Shown here in pieces: positions 1 through 14,219 of a stretch of 64,000 nt of DNA. The position numbers were made by a program, and so were the translations under genes. Position 1 is the first letter of the stretch. Each line of letters opens with the position of its first letter. This DNA is from Rusavskia elegans (taxonomy: Eukaryota > Ascomycota > Lecanoromycetes > Teloschistales > Teloschistaceae): NCBI GenBank assembly GCA_011316305.1, contig SAUG01000009.1, positions 248,001-312,000 of the forward strand, given 5' to 3'. The notes under the pieces are model-generated. The model was not told the DNA's origin, made no database searches, and saw only the letters and a program-made list of their open reading frames with translations.

Positions 1-408
1 TTTTATATATTAATTAATATAGAGTATTTAAATTATAGTAAATTTTTAGTAATACGATTATTTTTATTATTATATTTTTTCGGAAAAAATTATTATTAAT
101 CTATTACTACTATCTTTATAATCTATTTTATTCGAAAAAAATTTCGATATATAAAATATATTACGTTCTTTTTTTAATAGTAGAAATTTAACTCTAATAT
201 TTTTAGAATATTTTCATTTTTTAAAAGGTATTCGAAATATTTTAATTATATATTTATATAAAATATAATTCATACGAAAAAATTATAATCGAAATAATTC
301 AATATTTAAATTTTATATATATAGATTTAGTTTGTATTGAAATACAACTAATATTATTTAAATTTTCTTTTTAAACAACTTCTATTTGGAATTATATTGA
401 GTTTTTAT

Positions 409-1475
409 ATATATATATCTATATTTTATCAACGTTATATACGGCAACGATTGTTATATTTCGCGTGTAAAGAAATTTTTATAGCTAAAACAGTTCGTCA
501 GTCAAGATTTATAGTATAATTAATTATTTCTATTTAACTATTTTCTTTTTTATTCGATTACGATTTACGAATCTTCCTTTTTCGACGTTATAAATAATAA
601 TAAATATCTAATAGATCTGGTATATCTATCTATTATACTACGAAGTAATTATCTATAATTATTATCTCGACTATATTTATTATATAACTTTTATCTTTAC
701 GTTTCGCTAAACTATTAAAGTACTTTATAATCTATATATTCTAAAAAGATTATTAACTATAAAACGATTACTAGCTAGTACGCTAACTATTACAGTTAGA
801 AGTTTTATCCGATCGATTAAATTAAAAAAAGGTAGAGAAATCGGATAGTACGTTTTAAAAACGGTAAAGAGGATATTTTATTTAAAATTAAAATATATTA
901 CTCCAGCTATAACGAGATAGTCGACGTCCGTATAGATAGATATAGTTATTACGGATAGACTGGCCACTTCGAACCAAAGTGGCGATTCGACTTCGCGATA
1001 AACGTGGCTATTGCGTCTAAATTACTAGTTAAAGTTAGTCTCCTTCCTAATACGGTTAGAAACTCGAACCCAGGATACGAACTCGGGTTCGAAACCCGAT
1101 AAGACGGCCAGTTTAATTACGGATGTAAAAAGATATTACTATCTGGTTTAATTATAGTATTGCTATTACGGAAATATATACGTATAATAAAGATTTTAAT
1201 AAATCGCAGTATTTACGAGAGATTTATATTATTAGTAAAAGAAGAAAAAAAGCGATAACTACGAGGTATATTTATCTATAAAAACTTCTACGTTAAATTA
1301 TCGATAGAAAAATACGTTATATTACTAAATAAATTGAAATTAAAATTTTAAGAAATCGTTATTTACGTTAACTAAACTAGAATATAAGTTCTTCTACTAA
1401 ATATTCGATACTAGTATACTAACGTTTGATTTGTTTATCGAATCACTGATTTACCGGATATTAAAACCGAAACAA
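409..1475 (+). repeat. 1-kb retroposon-like repeat, copy A (MITE inside)
   Basis: This matches the repeats at about 10,025-10,940, 15,960-16,845, 50,824-51,872 and 58,731-59,775, plus an inverted copy at about 3,890-4,800. Shared landmarks are an early block around AACGTTATATACGGCAACG, a central block with ATCGGATAGTACGTTTTAAA-like sequence, and a 3' end reading ACCGGATA followed by A-rich sequence. A 160-bp MITE (956-1115) interrupts it. RIP has removed any coding capacity in this copy. Confidence 0.7.
956..1115 (-). mobile_element. 160-bp hAT-like MITE, copy 1
   Basis: Terminal inverted repeats TAGACTGGCC and GGCCAGTTTA enclose a 160-bp non-coding element. An exact 8-bp duplication ATTACGGA flanks it. 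Other copies of the uninterrupted host repeat lack the insertion. An 8-bp target duplication with short TIRs is the hallmark of hAT transposition. This copy is relatively well preserved. Confidence 0.9.
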
Positions 1476-3643
1476 ATTAACTAAATTATTTAGATTTAAA
1501 AATTTATATTTTTATAATCCGGCTTCTTTAATAATAGATTAACTAGATTCGTTTTCTTTAAATAATAAAAGTTATCGAAATCTATAGTAGTTTATTCATT
1601 ATCGCGTGTTATATATTTAATTTCTATAAAATTTCAGATATCATTATAATTCAATTAGATTCTTACTTTATATCTTTTATTTTTTAAATAGTATTTCTAC
1701 TATTCGGAAAATTTAATAATAGCAAATTGTTCGGTAGAAACTTTTTTTAGTTAGATAAAAAAAATTAGACGATGGTAATTATTTTTATTATAATAAAATA
1801 AAATTTTAAATATTTCGATTTTATAAATATATTAGTTTTAATATAGATTTTTTTTTCTAAATCGAAATATTATAATATTTCAACGGTATCGAAAAAATAC
1901 TTTAATTATCTAAAGATTTTTTAAATTCTAATAGTCTAGTAAAACATTTTTGACATTTCTTTTACTAATATTTTCTATAATAAACTCGTTAGAAATATAA
2001 TAATTCGAAAATATTGATAAATAAAATATTAATAAATAAAAAATTAATAAAAGTTTATAAATTCTAAAAAAATCGATGTTTCTAATAAATTTTTGAAATC
2101 GACTAATTTTTAATAGTTATTATTTATTCCGGGTTTATCGAAACTCTTTTAATAAATATAATATAATTTCAAAACTTTACATTTTTAATATAAAATACTT
2201 ATTTTTTTTCAAATAATAATATAGATATATATAATAAAACTTTTGAATATTTTCCGAATATAATTCTACTATCTCTTTTTAAATTATAGAAGATTGAAAT
2301 ATTATCTAGATGGATAGTTTAATAGATATTAACTAATATCTCTAAAGTTCTACTAATATATATTTACAAAAATAAAAATATATTAGTAAAATCGGAAGAA
2401 ATAATAAAATATAGTCTTTTATTTATTATCTTTTCTATTTCTAATTCGAGATTAAACGTTATTAATATTGTATTTAGAAAAATATTTCATTTTAGATCAT
2501 CGATCTAGAATTTTATTAATAAAAAGTAAAAGATAGCGGATTTTAATTTTTCTTTTATAAAAATTTCCATAGTCGACGTATATATAAAGACTACTATCTT
2601 GATTCAATATAAAAAATTAAAATTTATATAGAAAATAAAATAATAGATCTATTTTTTTCAAAAACTATTATTTCGATAATTAAAAATTTATCGAATTCGC
2701 GTTTAACGAAATTATATATTAAATTATATAATAAATTTTACCTATTTAATTCGATTATATAATCGTTATTTCAAATAGTAGTAAAAATTCTACTAATTAT
2801 ACATTATAAATTTCGAGTCTTTTATATATAGATCCCGAGATCGACTCGATCTATTATATATTTTCATTATTTTAAATTTCATTATTAAAGTTTTCTATTA
2901 ATACGATAATATTAATACCAAACTCCGTATATACGGCGAAAACTGATATTATATATATTAATATATATCTTTCGATCTATAATATATATATAAAAACTAT
3001 TGGTTAATTGAAATTAAAATAGAATGATTATTTTATATCCATTAAATATTTTATATTCTAATATTATAAATAAAAAATCGCTAGTATTATAACTTTTAGT
3101 CAATTACTAGATATATTTAATATATAATTCGTTCATCTAAAAATTAAAATAATATTTTAAAATTTTTTTAATAGTTTTAACTATTTGTTATAATTTGGAG
3201 TAAATTATAAATTTTAAAATAAATATTTTATTAATTTCCAATTTATTAAAAATAGAATTTTTCTAATTTTTAAAAAGACTTTAAATTATATTATATAACT
3301 AAAAATAGAGAAATTATATTAATTTAAAAATTTAAATCTAGAAATTTTTTAATTTTACTATATTTTTATACTAGTAATTCGATAAATATAAACTGGTTAC
3401 TTCGGATTCAAATTCCGTCGAATTTTATAATCCGATTCGATTTTTAGCGAATCGAACCGGTTCGATTCGCCAAGATTTTTTATTATAATAATTTTTTTAA
3501 AAAAATAATATATTGATATTATAATATAAATAATATATTTAGAATATATTTTTAGATAATATATTCCGTTCAATTAAGATTTCTATATATAACGTAATTT
3601 ATAAACCAAAATTGTTTTAGTAAATTCGTATAAAAGTTATATT

Positions 3644-5131
3644 TAAATTGGTTATTTCAAGTCGGATTTCTATTAGTATTTTAGAAACCCGATCCGAGTT
3701 TTAATAAATCGGTTCGACCTAATCTACTAAACGATATAGATCGGTTTCTAAAATTAGAACCGAAAATTAAATCGAATTATAAAATAGAAACCGATAGAAA
3801 TTTGATTTAATTTATTAAATCTTTTATATATAGTACAATACCAAAATGATTTTAGTATAATACTATAATTAATTCAGAATAATTTAGTTAATTCGGTTTT
3901 GATTTGGTATTCGGTAAATGAGTAGTTAGATAAATAAATTATACGTTAGTATATTAGTATTAAAAATACGGGAGTAGAATTAATATTTTAATCTAGATAA
4001 CGTAAATAATAGTTCTTTTTATAGAATTTTAATTTTAATTTATTTAATAATATTACGTATTTTTTTACCGATAATTTAACGTAGAAATTTTTATAGATAA
4101 ATATATCTCGCAGTTATCGCTATTTCTTTTTTTACTAGTAATATAAAATCTATAATATCTAAAAGCTTTACGTACGTATTTATTCTCGTAATAACTATAG
4201 CTATAAATAAAATTAGACGGTAGTATCTATATTCGTAATAACTATATCTATTCCCGTCGTCGTCGACTATTTTATTATAGCTAGTATAATCTATTTCGAT
4301 TTTAATCTAAATTTTTTCTTTCCTACTTTTAAAACGCGCTATTCGATTTTCCTATCTTTTTTTAATCTAATCGACCGGATAAAGTTTCTAGCTATAGTAG
4401 ATAGCGTACTATCTAGAGATTTTTTTAAAATTAAATAGATCAAGGAATATTTTAATAATTTAATAGAATTTTTAGATACAGATTATATAATAAATATAGC
4501 CGAAGCGATAACTATAGATAATTACTTCGTATTATAGTAGATAGATATAGCGGAAATATTAGATATTTATAATTATATATAACGTCGAAAAAGAAATATA
4601 GTATTTAAATATAGTAGAAGATTTGTAATCGCGAATAGAAAAGAAAATAATTAAATAAAAAAATCTAATTACGTTATAAATCTTGTCTGACGAACTGTTT
4701 TGGCTATAAAAATTTCTTTATACGTAAAAGATAAAAATCTTTGCTTTATATAACGTTAATAAAATATATATATATAAAAATTCAATATAATTTTAAATAA
4801 AAAACCTGTTAAAATAAATATAGATAAATAAAATAATTAACAATTTATATTATTATTTATAATGATAATCTATATAGATAATATATTTCGTTTAATTATA
4901 TTTAATTTTAATAAATAGATATAATTTTTATAGTAGAATTTTTTTTTATACTAGATTTTAGTAATTTTAATAAATTAAACCCGGGAATCTAAATTTAACC
5001 CGGAATCGAATCGATTTAGTATTTAAAAAAATCGGAACCGACTCGATTCGATATTTAGAAAAATTAGAATTAACTCGAATCGGATCGGTTTTTTTAACCC
5101 GGATTTAAAATCCGATCCGACGGCCAGTCTA
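3644..5131 (+). mobile_element. Nested hAT-like element (495-bp family, interrupted)
   Basis: Ends read TAAATTGGTTATTTC and CGGCCAGTCTA. The flanking octamers GTTATATT and ATTATATT match at seven of eight positions. Left and right portions match the 495-bp element at 17,868-18,362. The extra length is an inverted copy of the 1-kb retroposon-like repeat, roughly 3,890-4,800. Confidence 0.8.
3890..4800 (-). repeat. 1-kb retroposon-like repeat, copy F, innermost insertion
   Basis: The reverse complement matches copy A block by block: the TTGGTATTCGGTAAAT end, the ATCGACCGGATAAAG block, and the TTTTGGCTATAAAAATTTC block. It lies inside the hAT-like element 3644-5131. Boundaries are approximate because both flanks are AT-rich. 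Confidence 0.6.
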
Positions 5132-6654
5132 ATTATATTAGAATTATACTTTTATACTAAAGTTTGGCGTTTTAGCGGATCCGAATCGGGTCGAATCGTT
5201 AAAAAGTCTAACTCGATTCGGATCGGGTCGGATTAGTTAATTCGGATTCGAAACTCGATTCGACGGCCAGTTTAGATAAATATTTTTATTAAAAAACAAT
5301 TTTTTACTTTAATTTATTTTTATAGACTGTTATCGAAACTATTAATAGCTTTTTTAGTTTTTTAACTGGTTAATATTATTAGTATCATCTTCAATTTCGT
5401 TAATTATAGATTATTTAAAAGAGCTATTACTATTATTATAGGAGTTTTTTAATTTTCGATTATTCTAATTTTAGTTTTATTTTAAAAAGTAAATTTTTTA
5501 TTACTAATTTACATTATTATATTTAAAGTATATATTATATATATTATCTCGTTTATATTTTCTAATATTTTTTTTATTATTATTAGAAATTCCTTTTTTA
5601 CCGACGTTATTCCGACTGTTCTATAGTCGGCTATCTAGTTTTTATTTTCGAAATTATAAAAATTAATTTTACTATATAGAAAAAGAGTATATTTTTAATA
5701 GAAAAGTTCTACTATTAATCTAAGATCTTTTTATTTATATATTTTTACTAGATAGTTTAGACTATTTATTTATTATAGCTAAAATCTTTCAATTTTATTT
5801 TTTAGACGTATATAATATATTTTACAGCCGGAAAATAAAATACTAATCTTCTATTAAAAAAAGTTATTAGATTTTAAATAATATAAAAAAAATATAAATT
5901 TCTATAATATTTTTATATTTATATTATATTATATAAATAGACTTTAATATTTTATCGAATAAATAAAGTTTCGATTAAATAGTAATTTTTTTAAAAAAAA
6001 ATTTAAATTTATTTTATAATATACTATTAAATGTTCTTTATTAATAAAAAAAATTTTTTATAAGATAAATAGTTTAATTTCAAATTTTCAATAAAATTTT
6101 AAATCTATCGGATCTGATTTATATAAATATATAAATTATCGGGTTTTTAAAATTAATTTCTATAGAATACGATTTATTTGTTATATTTTTTAAAAATTAT
6201 TTTATTTCTATATTTTTTGATTTTTTTACCTTTGAATTTTAATAAAGTTTATTGATCTCGCGATTATCTAATAACTAAAAAGAAAATGTTAGTTAATATT
6301 TAAAAAAGTCTTTACTTTCGCTATTATTGAAACTTTTAAAATTTAAAACTTTTTACTATTTTTATTAGAATTATCGCTATTGTTTTTATTTTTCGAATTA
6401 TTCGAACAAATACTATTATTAGATAATTAGTTCGGAAAAATTTCGAAAAAAATACTATTATTAAATTATATATTCAATTCCTTATTAAAAAGATAATATT
6501 AATAGATATAGCTACCGAAAATAATGTAGTTTTTTAATATACTAACAATAAAATTATTATAGAATTTTGATTATTTTTTTTGAATAATAGAAAATAAACC
6601 TGGATTTTATTTTAGCAGATATTAATAGAATAGACGAATTATTAGATTAAATCA

Positions 6655-8933
6655 TAGATTGGCCGTCGGATCGGATTTCGAATCTAGATTAACTAATCCG
6701 ATCCGACCCGAATCGGATTATAGATAAGTTTAATCTAATCCGAATCGGATCGAATTTTTCTAAAATTCGATCTAATTCGATTCCGAATTAAATTCGGATT
6801 TTTAGATTCGATTTACTAAAACCGCTAAATACTAATATAAAAGTATAATTTAAATATTAAAATATAATTATTATTTTATATTAAAGTAGATTAGTTTAGT
6901 ATATTTTTGATTTGATATAAATATAATAATATATATAAATAATATATTTTTTCTAGACTATTATTTTTCGATTTATATAACTAGTTAGATTATTTAATAT
7001 TCCTTTCTATATCTTTATTTTTATTCTTTTTTATATTTTTATTATTATCTACTTCCGCTTTTTTTTCTATATCAATACTCTGACTATTAAAGTTAATACT
7101 TCTAGCTAAATTTTTATTATTTTTAAATTTAGTATTATCCTATATAAAAGAATACTTTTTTACTATTTAATTTTTTTTTATTAATTTTAATAATATTATT
7201 ACTATTTATATCTTTCTTTTTATAGAAAAACTTAATATATTTATTAGCCGTATTCCTACTATAACTAAATTCCTCAATAAACGCTATCTATTTCTATAAA
7301 GGGTCTAAAATTCTAGCGGATTAAAACTTTTAAAAGCCGATATAATAGTTTAATTATTATTAGATAAAATAAACGATAAAAACTATATATTTTATTAAAA
7401 TTATTTTATTCGGACCGTTAATAGTAATATTAGACTAGAAAAAATATTAGAAAAAAATATTTCTATACTAGATAACTCGATTTATATTCGATATATACTT
7501 TTAATATAACTTTCGTTTTTATATCTATATTTTTCTAGAAATCTATTTTTTTAAATTTTTTATATATTATAATACGATCCGTATTCTGTTTTTTATAGAA
7601 TTTATATTTAGTATCAGATTATTTTTTATCGTATTTACGATTTATAACTAATCTAGATTTTATAATAATTGTTTTAATTTCGATATAGTAGAAACTTTAC
7701 TTAATAATAAACTAAAATACTATAAATAGTAGCTATAGAATCATCTAAAAACTCTATATATTATAGTAATAAGATATACTAGAAGTTTATAGAAATATAC
7801 GAGTTTATTTAAAGCTCTAATCTTCTAGCTATAATATAGTCGATAATTATTTAAATAATATTATTTTATTTCTAATTTTCTATTTTTTAATAATTAACTA
7901 TTTCAATAAAATATTAATATATTATATACCGTACCGTACCGTATTGTATTGTATTTTATTCTATTATTAATTTTTTGATTTTTTTATTTAACGTAGCGTA
8001 AAATATGTTATATATAAATCTAAATAGAAATAAAATTAAAAAGTAATATAATTAAATGTATAAAAACGTTGAAATTATTTTAGAAAAAAAATTAACTCCG
8101 TTCTATAGAAATATAAATAAGATTCGAGGAAATAAAATCGGAAAAAATAAAAAAAAAGATAAAAGAAATTTTTATAGCGTTATAGTATCAGTAATACTGT
8201 AGAGTAATATATTTTAAATAGTCTAGTTAATAATCTATCGAAAGAAATATAAATAGAAACTTAAAACTATTATTTTTTAAAAAATCTATAGATATTAGAA
8301 AGGCTTCGAGTCTTTTATTTCTAAAGTACCTTTTACTAGACTGTATCGTATAATCTTTACTGATATCGCTACTATATATATAAATAAAGAAATCTATAGA
8401 ATATAATAAAAAGAAATATAATTACTTTCCAATTAAATAAATACATTACTTTATTATATTATTATATATTTCCGACTATATTTATTTTCAATAGATTACT
8501 GACTAGCCGTAATCTATACTAAATATATTACTCTTTAGTAAAAGAACGTTTAGTTTATTAAAAAATGAATACAAAATTTAGAGATATAGCCGAAAATATA
8601 ATAATAGCTAGTTAATAATAAATTCCAAAAAATTAAAAGTTTTAGAAAAAAGATATATATCTATAGAATATCGATATATAAGCTAGTATTAAATAGAATA
8701 TATTACTATTTTATATTATCTATAATTACCTTTATATTCGACTATCTAATATAATTATAAGTCGGATTAGATCGGATTTCTATTAATTTCTAATTTATTA
8801 TCTAATCCGACTTTCGATTCTAATATTAGAAACCGACCTAAACTATTTAACGGGTCAAATTAAATTAATATACTAAAATTTAGATCGGATTTCCGAATAA
8901 TTAACGGAAATCCGTATCGAAATAGCCAGTCTA
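6655..8933. mobile_element. 2.3-kb hAT-like element, copy 1 (uninterrupted)
   Basis: Ends are TAGATTGGCCGTCGG and AATAGCCAGTCTA, and the flanking octamers TTAAATCA and TTAATTTA agree at six of eight positions. The interior (about 6,920-8,760) matches the second copy inside 35,668-39,078 and the third inside 56,762-63,993. In the central part the minus strand keeps a lysine/asparagine-rich frame with few stops (best seen in the second copy), suggesting a dead coding region, but I cannot assign it to a transposase family by eye. Confidence 0.75.
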
Positions 8934-9569
8934 TTAATTTATATTATCTATAACATATAGAATTTCAAAAATATTATTACTTTCGGTTATTCTAATATTA
9001 ATTTTAAAATAAAACTATCTAAAATAGTTTTTCTATAGTAATAACTATTATAAATACTATATAAAATTATAAGTATTACTATTCTATAATTAATATATAC
9101 TATATTAAAAAAATTTAAAAAAATTTATCAAAATAATTAAAATAATAATATATCTAAAATAATAAATAATTGTAGATTAGATATAGGATATATTATAAAA
9201 TTAACTGATATTTAAAATATATTAATTTATAATTTAGCTATAAAAAACGAAAGAAATTAGAAAAGTAATAAAATCCGATATATTAATAACGTTATAGTAA
9301 TTAGATGGCGAATTTCATTTCCAAGCGTTTTAATTATATTTTCAAAATCTCTATAACGCGTTTGACGATTATATCCGAAATATACGTATCGGTCGAAATA
9401 GATTAATATTTATTGATATTAAATTGATTAATGTTAATCTAATAAAACTATTATCTAAATTTAATTTTATCGTCAATTTAAAATAGATGATTGAAAATAA
9501 TATAATATTTAATTACTTTTAAAAGATTTTTATCAAAAACTATATAAAATATATATATATATTTTGAAA

Positions 9570-9994
9570 ATATACGATTTAATTATTCGGATTATAATTT
9601 TAATCTTTTACGATTTAATACTAGAAGCGTTAAACCAATTAGATTACGTAATTATTAAATAATTAAATATTTCATCGAAAATTCGAATTTAGAATTTCCG
9701 AAGGAGCTAGATTTGAACTAAAACTCTAAAGAAAACGGTAATTTATTTAATCTTTTTAGATTTAATTTCAAATCGATCGATTTATACGAATACGAAACGA
9801 TCGACTATATAATCGCTATATATAATAACTCTATATAAAATTAGATTTTTAGTCGATAAAAAAAACTTAAATATTAATTAATCTTCGAGGGATTCGAATC
9901 TTCGACCCGCCGGATTAATTCCGTTAACTCCGAAAAACGCTGGATCCGTTAGGCTTCCAAGTCACGCAGGACTGTCACTGCGCCATCTAGACCA
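9570..9994 (-). mobile_element. tRNA-derived SINE, copy 1
   Basis: On the minus strand the head reads like a tRNA gene: an A-box-like TGGCGCAGTGACAG near 9,984 and a B-box-like GATTCGAATCC near 9,890. The spacing is longer than in a real tRNA and no complete cloverleaf can be drawn. About 330 bp of unrelated body follows, ending at GATTTAAT/TATACGAT. Two further copies (12,683-13,102 and 14,220-14,862) share the whole length. The RNA polymerase III box assignment rests on established SINE architecture. Confidence 0.75.
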
Positions 9995-10021
9995 AATATA
10001 TATATATTTATTAATTTATTT

Positions 10022-10942
10022 ATTTATATAAATCTAGCAACGTTATATATAGTGACGATTGATATATTTTATATATACAAAATATTTATTTATAAAAATA
10101 TTTAGTTTTTTTAGAAAAAATTTATAATATAGTTAATTGCTTTTATTTAAATACTTTTTATTTACTACGTAAAACTTTTTTACTATATCAATACAATTTC
10201 GTTATATATAAACTTCGGTTTACTAGTCTTTTTTCGACGTTATAAATAATTATAAACAACTAAAACCGTTGTTGAAGTTATCTACTATATAATAAATTGA
10301 ATTTTCTAGTATTTTAATCAAATATATTTATTATACAATCTATATAAAAAGTTTTATAAAGTTTTTAAAAAAAAAATTATTTATATAATTTTAAAAAGAT
10401 CGAAAATTAATCTTTTAGCTATTTAATCTAAAAGTTTTATTCAGTTAATTATAATATAAATGAATAGAAAAATCGAATAACGCGTTTTAAAAATAGTAAA
10501 ATGGAAATATATATTATAGTCGATATAGATTACTTTAACTATATTAGAATGATCGATATCTATTGAAGAAGATATCGTAGTAATAAATAAATATATTACT
10601 ATTATAGTTTTACTTTTAATTGGAATTTATACAAAATTATATATATATATATATATAAAGATTTCAAAATTTTCTTTACTAATAAAAGATAAAAAAAAGC
10701 GATAACTATAAAAAACATTTATCTATAAAAGCTATCATATTATATTATCGAAAAAAGAATATATATTATTTTCAAATAAACTTTAATTATTAATTTAAAA
10801 AATCGTTACTTCCGTAAATAAATTAAAATATAATTTCTATTACTATAAATTCGATTTTAGTATACTAACGTTAAATTTATTTATCAAATTATTAATTTAC
10901 CGGATAATAAAATCAAAATCAAAATCAATTAAATAAATATAC
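10022..10942 (+). repeat. 1-kb retroposon-like repeat, copy B
   Basis: This shares the AGCAACGTTATATATAGTGACG start, the central AAATCGAATAACGCGTTTTAAAA-like block and the ACCGGATAATAAAATCAAAA 3' end with copies A, C, D and E. It is heavily RIP-mutated and has no coding potential. Confidence 0.6.
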
Positions 10943-11261
10943 TATTGAAATTCCGTAATCGAATCTTTTTAGTAATTTTAATATTGAAATCGTGAAAATT
11001 AATATCAAGATATTAGAATAATAGATTTTATTAAAATTGAATAATAAATATACATTTTATAATATTATTATTCAATTTTTTTAAACGTTTTAAAATAATA
11101 ATTAATGATTTTTAATTTTTAATTGATAGAAAACTTTTCTATTTATAAATAAACAAAGCTGCGCGCTAGATTAAATAAAAAATTTAAAATTCTATAATAT
11201 CAATAAATTACGGTTAATGAATTTATTTATCGTATTAATTGTATTAGTAAATTCTGAAATG

Positions 11262-12170
11262 GATTTTTAGATTTAACCGGTTTACAAGTCAAACTTCCAA
11301 ATTATTTAAATAATCTAAAAATTTAAAAAATAGATTTTCGATAGATTGATATTCTAATAGTATTTATAATACGAATATCTATTTGGTAAATACCTGAAAA
11401 TAAGATCTATATATAAATGAAAAACAAATCTATATAATTAGATTATCTCTCTGATCGGATTTTAAATCCGGGTTAAAAAAAATCGATCCGACCCGAATCG
11501 ATTCTAATTTTTTTAAATACTAAATCGAGTTGATTCCGACTTTTATAAATATTAAATTAATTTTATTCCGAGTCGAACCTAAATTCCCGTATTTAATTTA
11601 TTAAAATCGCTAAAATCTAGTATAAAAATATTATTCTAATATAAAAGTTATATCTATTAATTAAAAATAAATCTAGTTAATAAAAATATGTAATCTATAT
11701 ATATTACCATTATAAATAATAATTTCATTTTTTAAATGTTTTACTATTTTATATTAGTTATAGTATTCTATTAAATAAAGTCTAATATTATATTATATCT
11801 AAAAAGTTTAATAAATTAAATTCAATTTCTATTAATTTCTATTTTATAATCCGATTTAACTTTCGGTTTTAATTTTAGAAATCGATCTATACCGTCTAGC
11901 GGGTCGGATTAAATTAATTTACTAATATTCGGATCGGATTTCCGAAATATTAATAGAAATCCGATCTAAAGTAGCCAGTCTATATATAATCTAATTTAAA
12001 AATTAAATTGAACGACTATTATTAAAAGCTGAAATAATAGAAATCGATTGTTTATTTAATAAACTACGCAAGATTTAATCTAATTAAATTCTAGTAAAAA
12101 AATCTTATATTTACGATCTAGAAAAAACTAGTCTAATATTATATATTCTCGTATAAAAATCGATATAGAT
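11262..12170 (-). repeat. Diverged TATCAGC-family MITE, interrupted
   Basis: The parts on either side of 11,439-11,982 line up with the MITE at 47,337-47,967, including the region with AAAAAATAGATTTT and the block encoding TTCTAGTAAA. It is much more decayed than the three other copies, so both ends are approximate. A hAT-like element with an exact 8-bp duplication has landed inside it. Confidence 0.55.
11439..11982 (+). mobile_element. 544-bp hAT-like element
   Basis: The degenerate left end TAGATTATCTCTCTGATCGG is matched by the right end AGTAGCCAGTCTA. An exact octamer TATATAAT flanks both sides (11,431-11,438 and 11,983-11,990). It is non-coding and interrupts the older MITE at 11,262-12,170. 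Confidence 0.8.
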
Positions 12171-12682
12171 TTCTATCGATATTTTAAAAACCCGATCCGA
12201 ATTTTAACGAATCGATTTAATCTAACCCGCTAAACGGTTCGGGTGGATTTCTAATATTAGAATTAAAATTTAAATCGGATTATAAAATAGAAATTATTAG
12301 AAAACTATTCTAATTCAATTTATAATAATATTAAATAATCGAATATTATAGTTTTTATATATGATTATTACTTTATATATCTTATTTCTTTTAATTATAA
12401 AAAATAATTTAAATAATATAAAGCGGTAATAATTTCGATTAATATTAATTAATATAATAGCTATAATCTATATTATCTTTTTCTAGAAAAATTTTAGACT
12501 ATATATATATTTTTTTTTCGATTTCTTTAACTATATAAAATTCGATAATTAACTAATTCATTATTTTTTAACTATATTTCTAAATTCTATATTGGATTTT
12601 TAACAAACTAAAAGTCATTAATATAAATTACTATTTAATTGATATTTAAATAATATAAATATAGTCGTATATAAATAGTAAT

Positions 12683-13102
12683 AGCCTGAATGGCGCAGTA
12701 GTAGACTACGTTGTCTGGAAATCTAACAGATCCGCGTTCCATTTCGAAATTAACGGAGTTAATCCAGCGGGTCGGAGGTTCGAATCTCTCGAAAATTAAT
12801 CTAAATATATAAGTTTTTTCTAATCGACTAAATAGATTTATATATAGAGTTTATATAAAAATTATATAAAAGAATTATTTTAGTTTAACTGATTTTAATC
12901 GAAGTAGATTAAATTTATTAAAATTAAACAAATTACGGTTTCCTTCTGGATTTTAGTCCAAATCTAATTTCTTCGGGAATTATAAATTAAATTCGCGATG
13001 AAATATTTAAATACTAATAATTACGTAATTCGATCGTTCTAACGTTTCTAGTATTGAATCGTAAAAGATTAAAATTAAAAATCCGAAAGATTAAATCGTA
13101 TA
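12683..13102 (+). mobile_element. tRNA-derived SINE, copy 2
   Basis: The head carries AATGGCGCAGTAGTAGAC (A-box-like) and, about 90 bp later, GGTTCGAATCT (B-box-like). The body continues to AAGATTAAATCGTATATA, as in the other two copies. RIP-type transitions distinguish the copies. Confidence 0.75.
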
Positions 13103-13180
13103 TATATAAATAGTAATATAATAAAATAGTTTATTTATTTATTAAATAGATAAAAATATCTATTTCTATATAACTTTATA

Positions 13181-13645
13181 TAGACTGGTCGGTTCGAATC
13201 GAATTTCTATCGAATTATCGGATATCCGACCCGATTTTAGTAATCTAATCCGAACCCGACCCGGATTTTAGCGTATCGAATTCGGATCGGATTATTTAGT
13301 AATTTAACTCGGATCCGATCCGATTATATTATATATTTAATATATTATTATTATAGTATTTTAATAAAAATAATATATCCAAATAATATATTTAGTTTTA
13401 CTACGGACTTTCTAGCTAGCGTAGTTAATTAATTAAAAATTTTTTAGTAAATTCGTATAAAAGTTATACTAGCTTTATACTTTTATACTAGAATTTAGTA
13501 TTAAAATCTAGTTTTAGTAGATTAGATCGGATTATAATTTAGAATCCGAAATTTAATCGGATCGGATTATATATTAATTTAATTCGATTTAAATCGGATC
13601 GGATTAATTAACCCGAATTCGAAATTCTATCCGACGGCCAGTTTA
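13181..13645 (+). mobile_element. 465-bp hAT-like element
   Basis: TIRs are TAGACTGGTC and CGGCCAGTTTA, with exact flanking octamers ACTTTATA. This is the reference uninterrupted copy for the split elements at 3,389-5,274 and 56,029-56,661. No open frame is visible. Confidence 0.85.
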
Positions 13646-13694
13646 ACTTTATAGAACCGCTAATATTATATTCTATATTCTATTAATTCTAGTC

Positions 13695-13854
13695 TAGACT
13701 GGTCGTTTCGAATTAAAATAGCGATTCGAAAACGCGATAGTTTTGGCTAACGCGCTAGAATTACTAATATAAATTAAAACTTCGCCTAAATAGATTAGAA
13801 AATCGGATCGGATTATAATTCTAAATCTATAATCCGATCCGAATAGCCAATCTA
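13695..13854. mobile_element. 160-bp hAT-like MITE, variant copy 2
   Basis: It has the same 160-bp length and TAGACTGG / AGCCAATCTA termini as the other 160-bp MITEs. The flanking octamers TTCTAGTC and TTCTAGCC match at seven of eight positions. The interior differs more than between other copies. Confidence 0.75.
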
Positions 13855-14219
13855 TTCTAGCCGAACTATCTATTTCTATAGCGATATTGTCGAAGATTTC
13901 GCGATATAGTTTAGTAAATAGTATTTTTAGAATTAGATTATCGAAATTCTTTTAATAACTACGAATATTTCGAAAAGTTATAATATTAGCCTTTAATTTA
14001 TATTTTAGTCAATATATTATTAATTGGTCAATTTAAAATATATTATAATAGAATATTATTTTTATTATTATATTAATAGATTTTTTTTCTCTTTCATCCG
14101 ATTCTATTATTTCTAGTCTTTTCTAGATTTTTATAAATCGGTTTTATAATATTTTTATATATTAGAATATCTTTTAACGCTATTATATTATTTATAATAC
14201 TAATTTCATATATTACTAA

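Larger units (their letters stand above)
3389..5274 (+). mobile_element. hAT-like 465-bp-family element split by nested insertions
   Basis: The left part (3389-3643) and right part (5132-5274) together match the intact 465-bp element at 13,181-13,645. Outer ends are TAAACTGGTT and GGCCAGTTTA. An exact 8-bp duplication GATAAATA lies on both sides (3381-3388 and 5275-5282). A second hAT-like element occupies 3644-5131 and itself carries an inverted copy of the 1-kb retroposon-like repeat, giving three nesting levels. Confidence 0.85.

Noticed and set aside
9890..9994. Functional tRNA gene
   Set aside because: A/B-box-like sequences are present, but they are too far apart, no acceptor stem pairs, and the same unit recurs with a 330-bp body, so it is a SINE.
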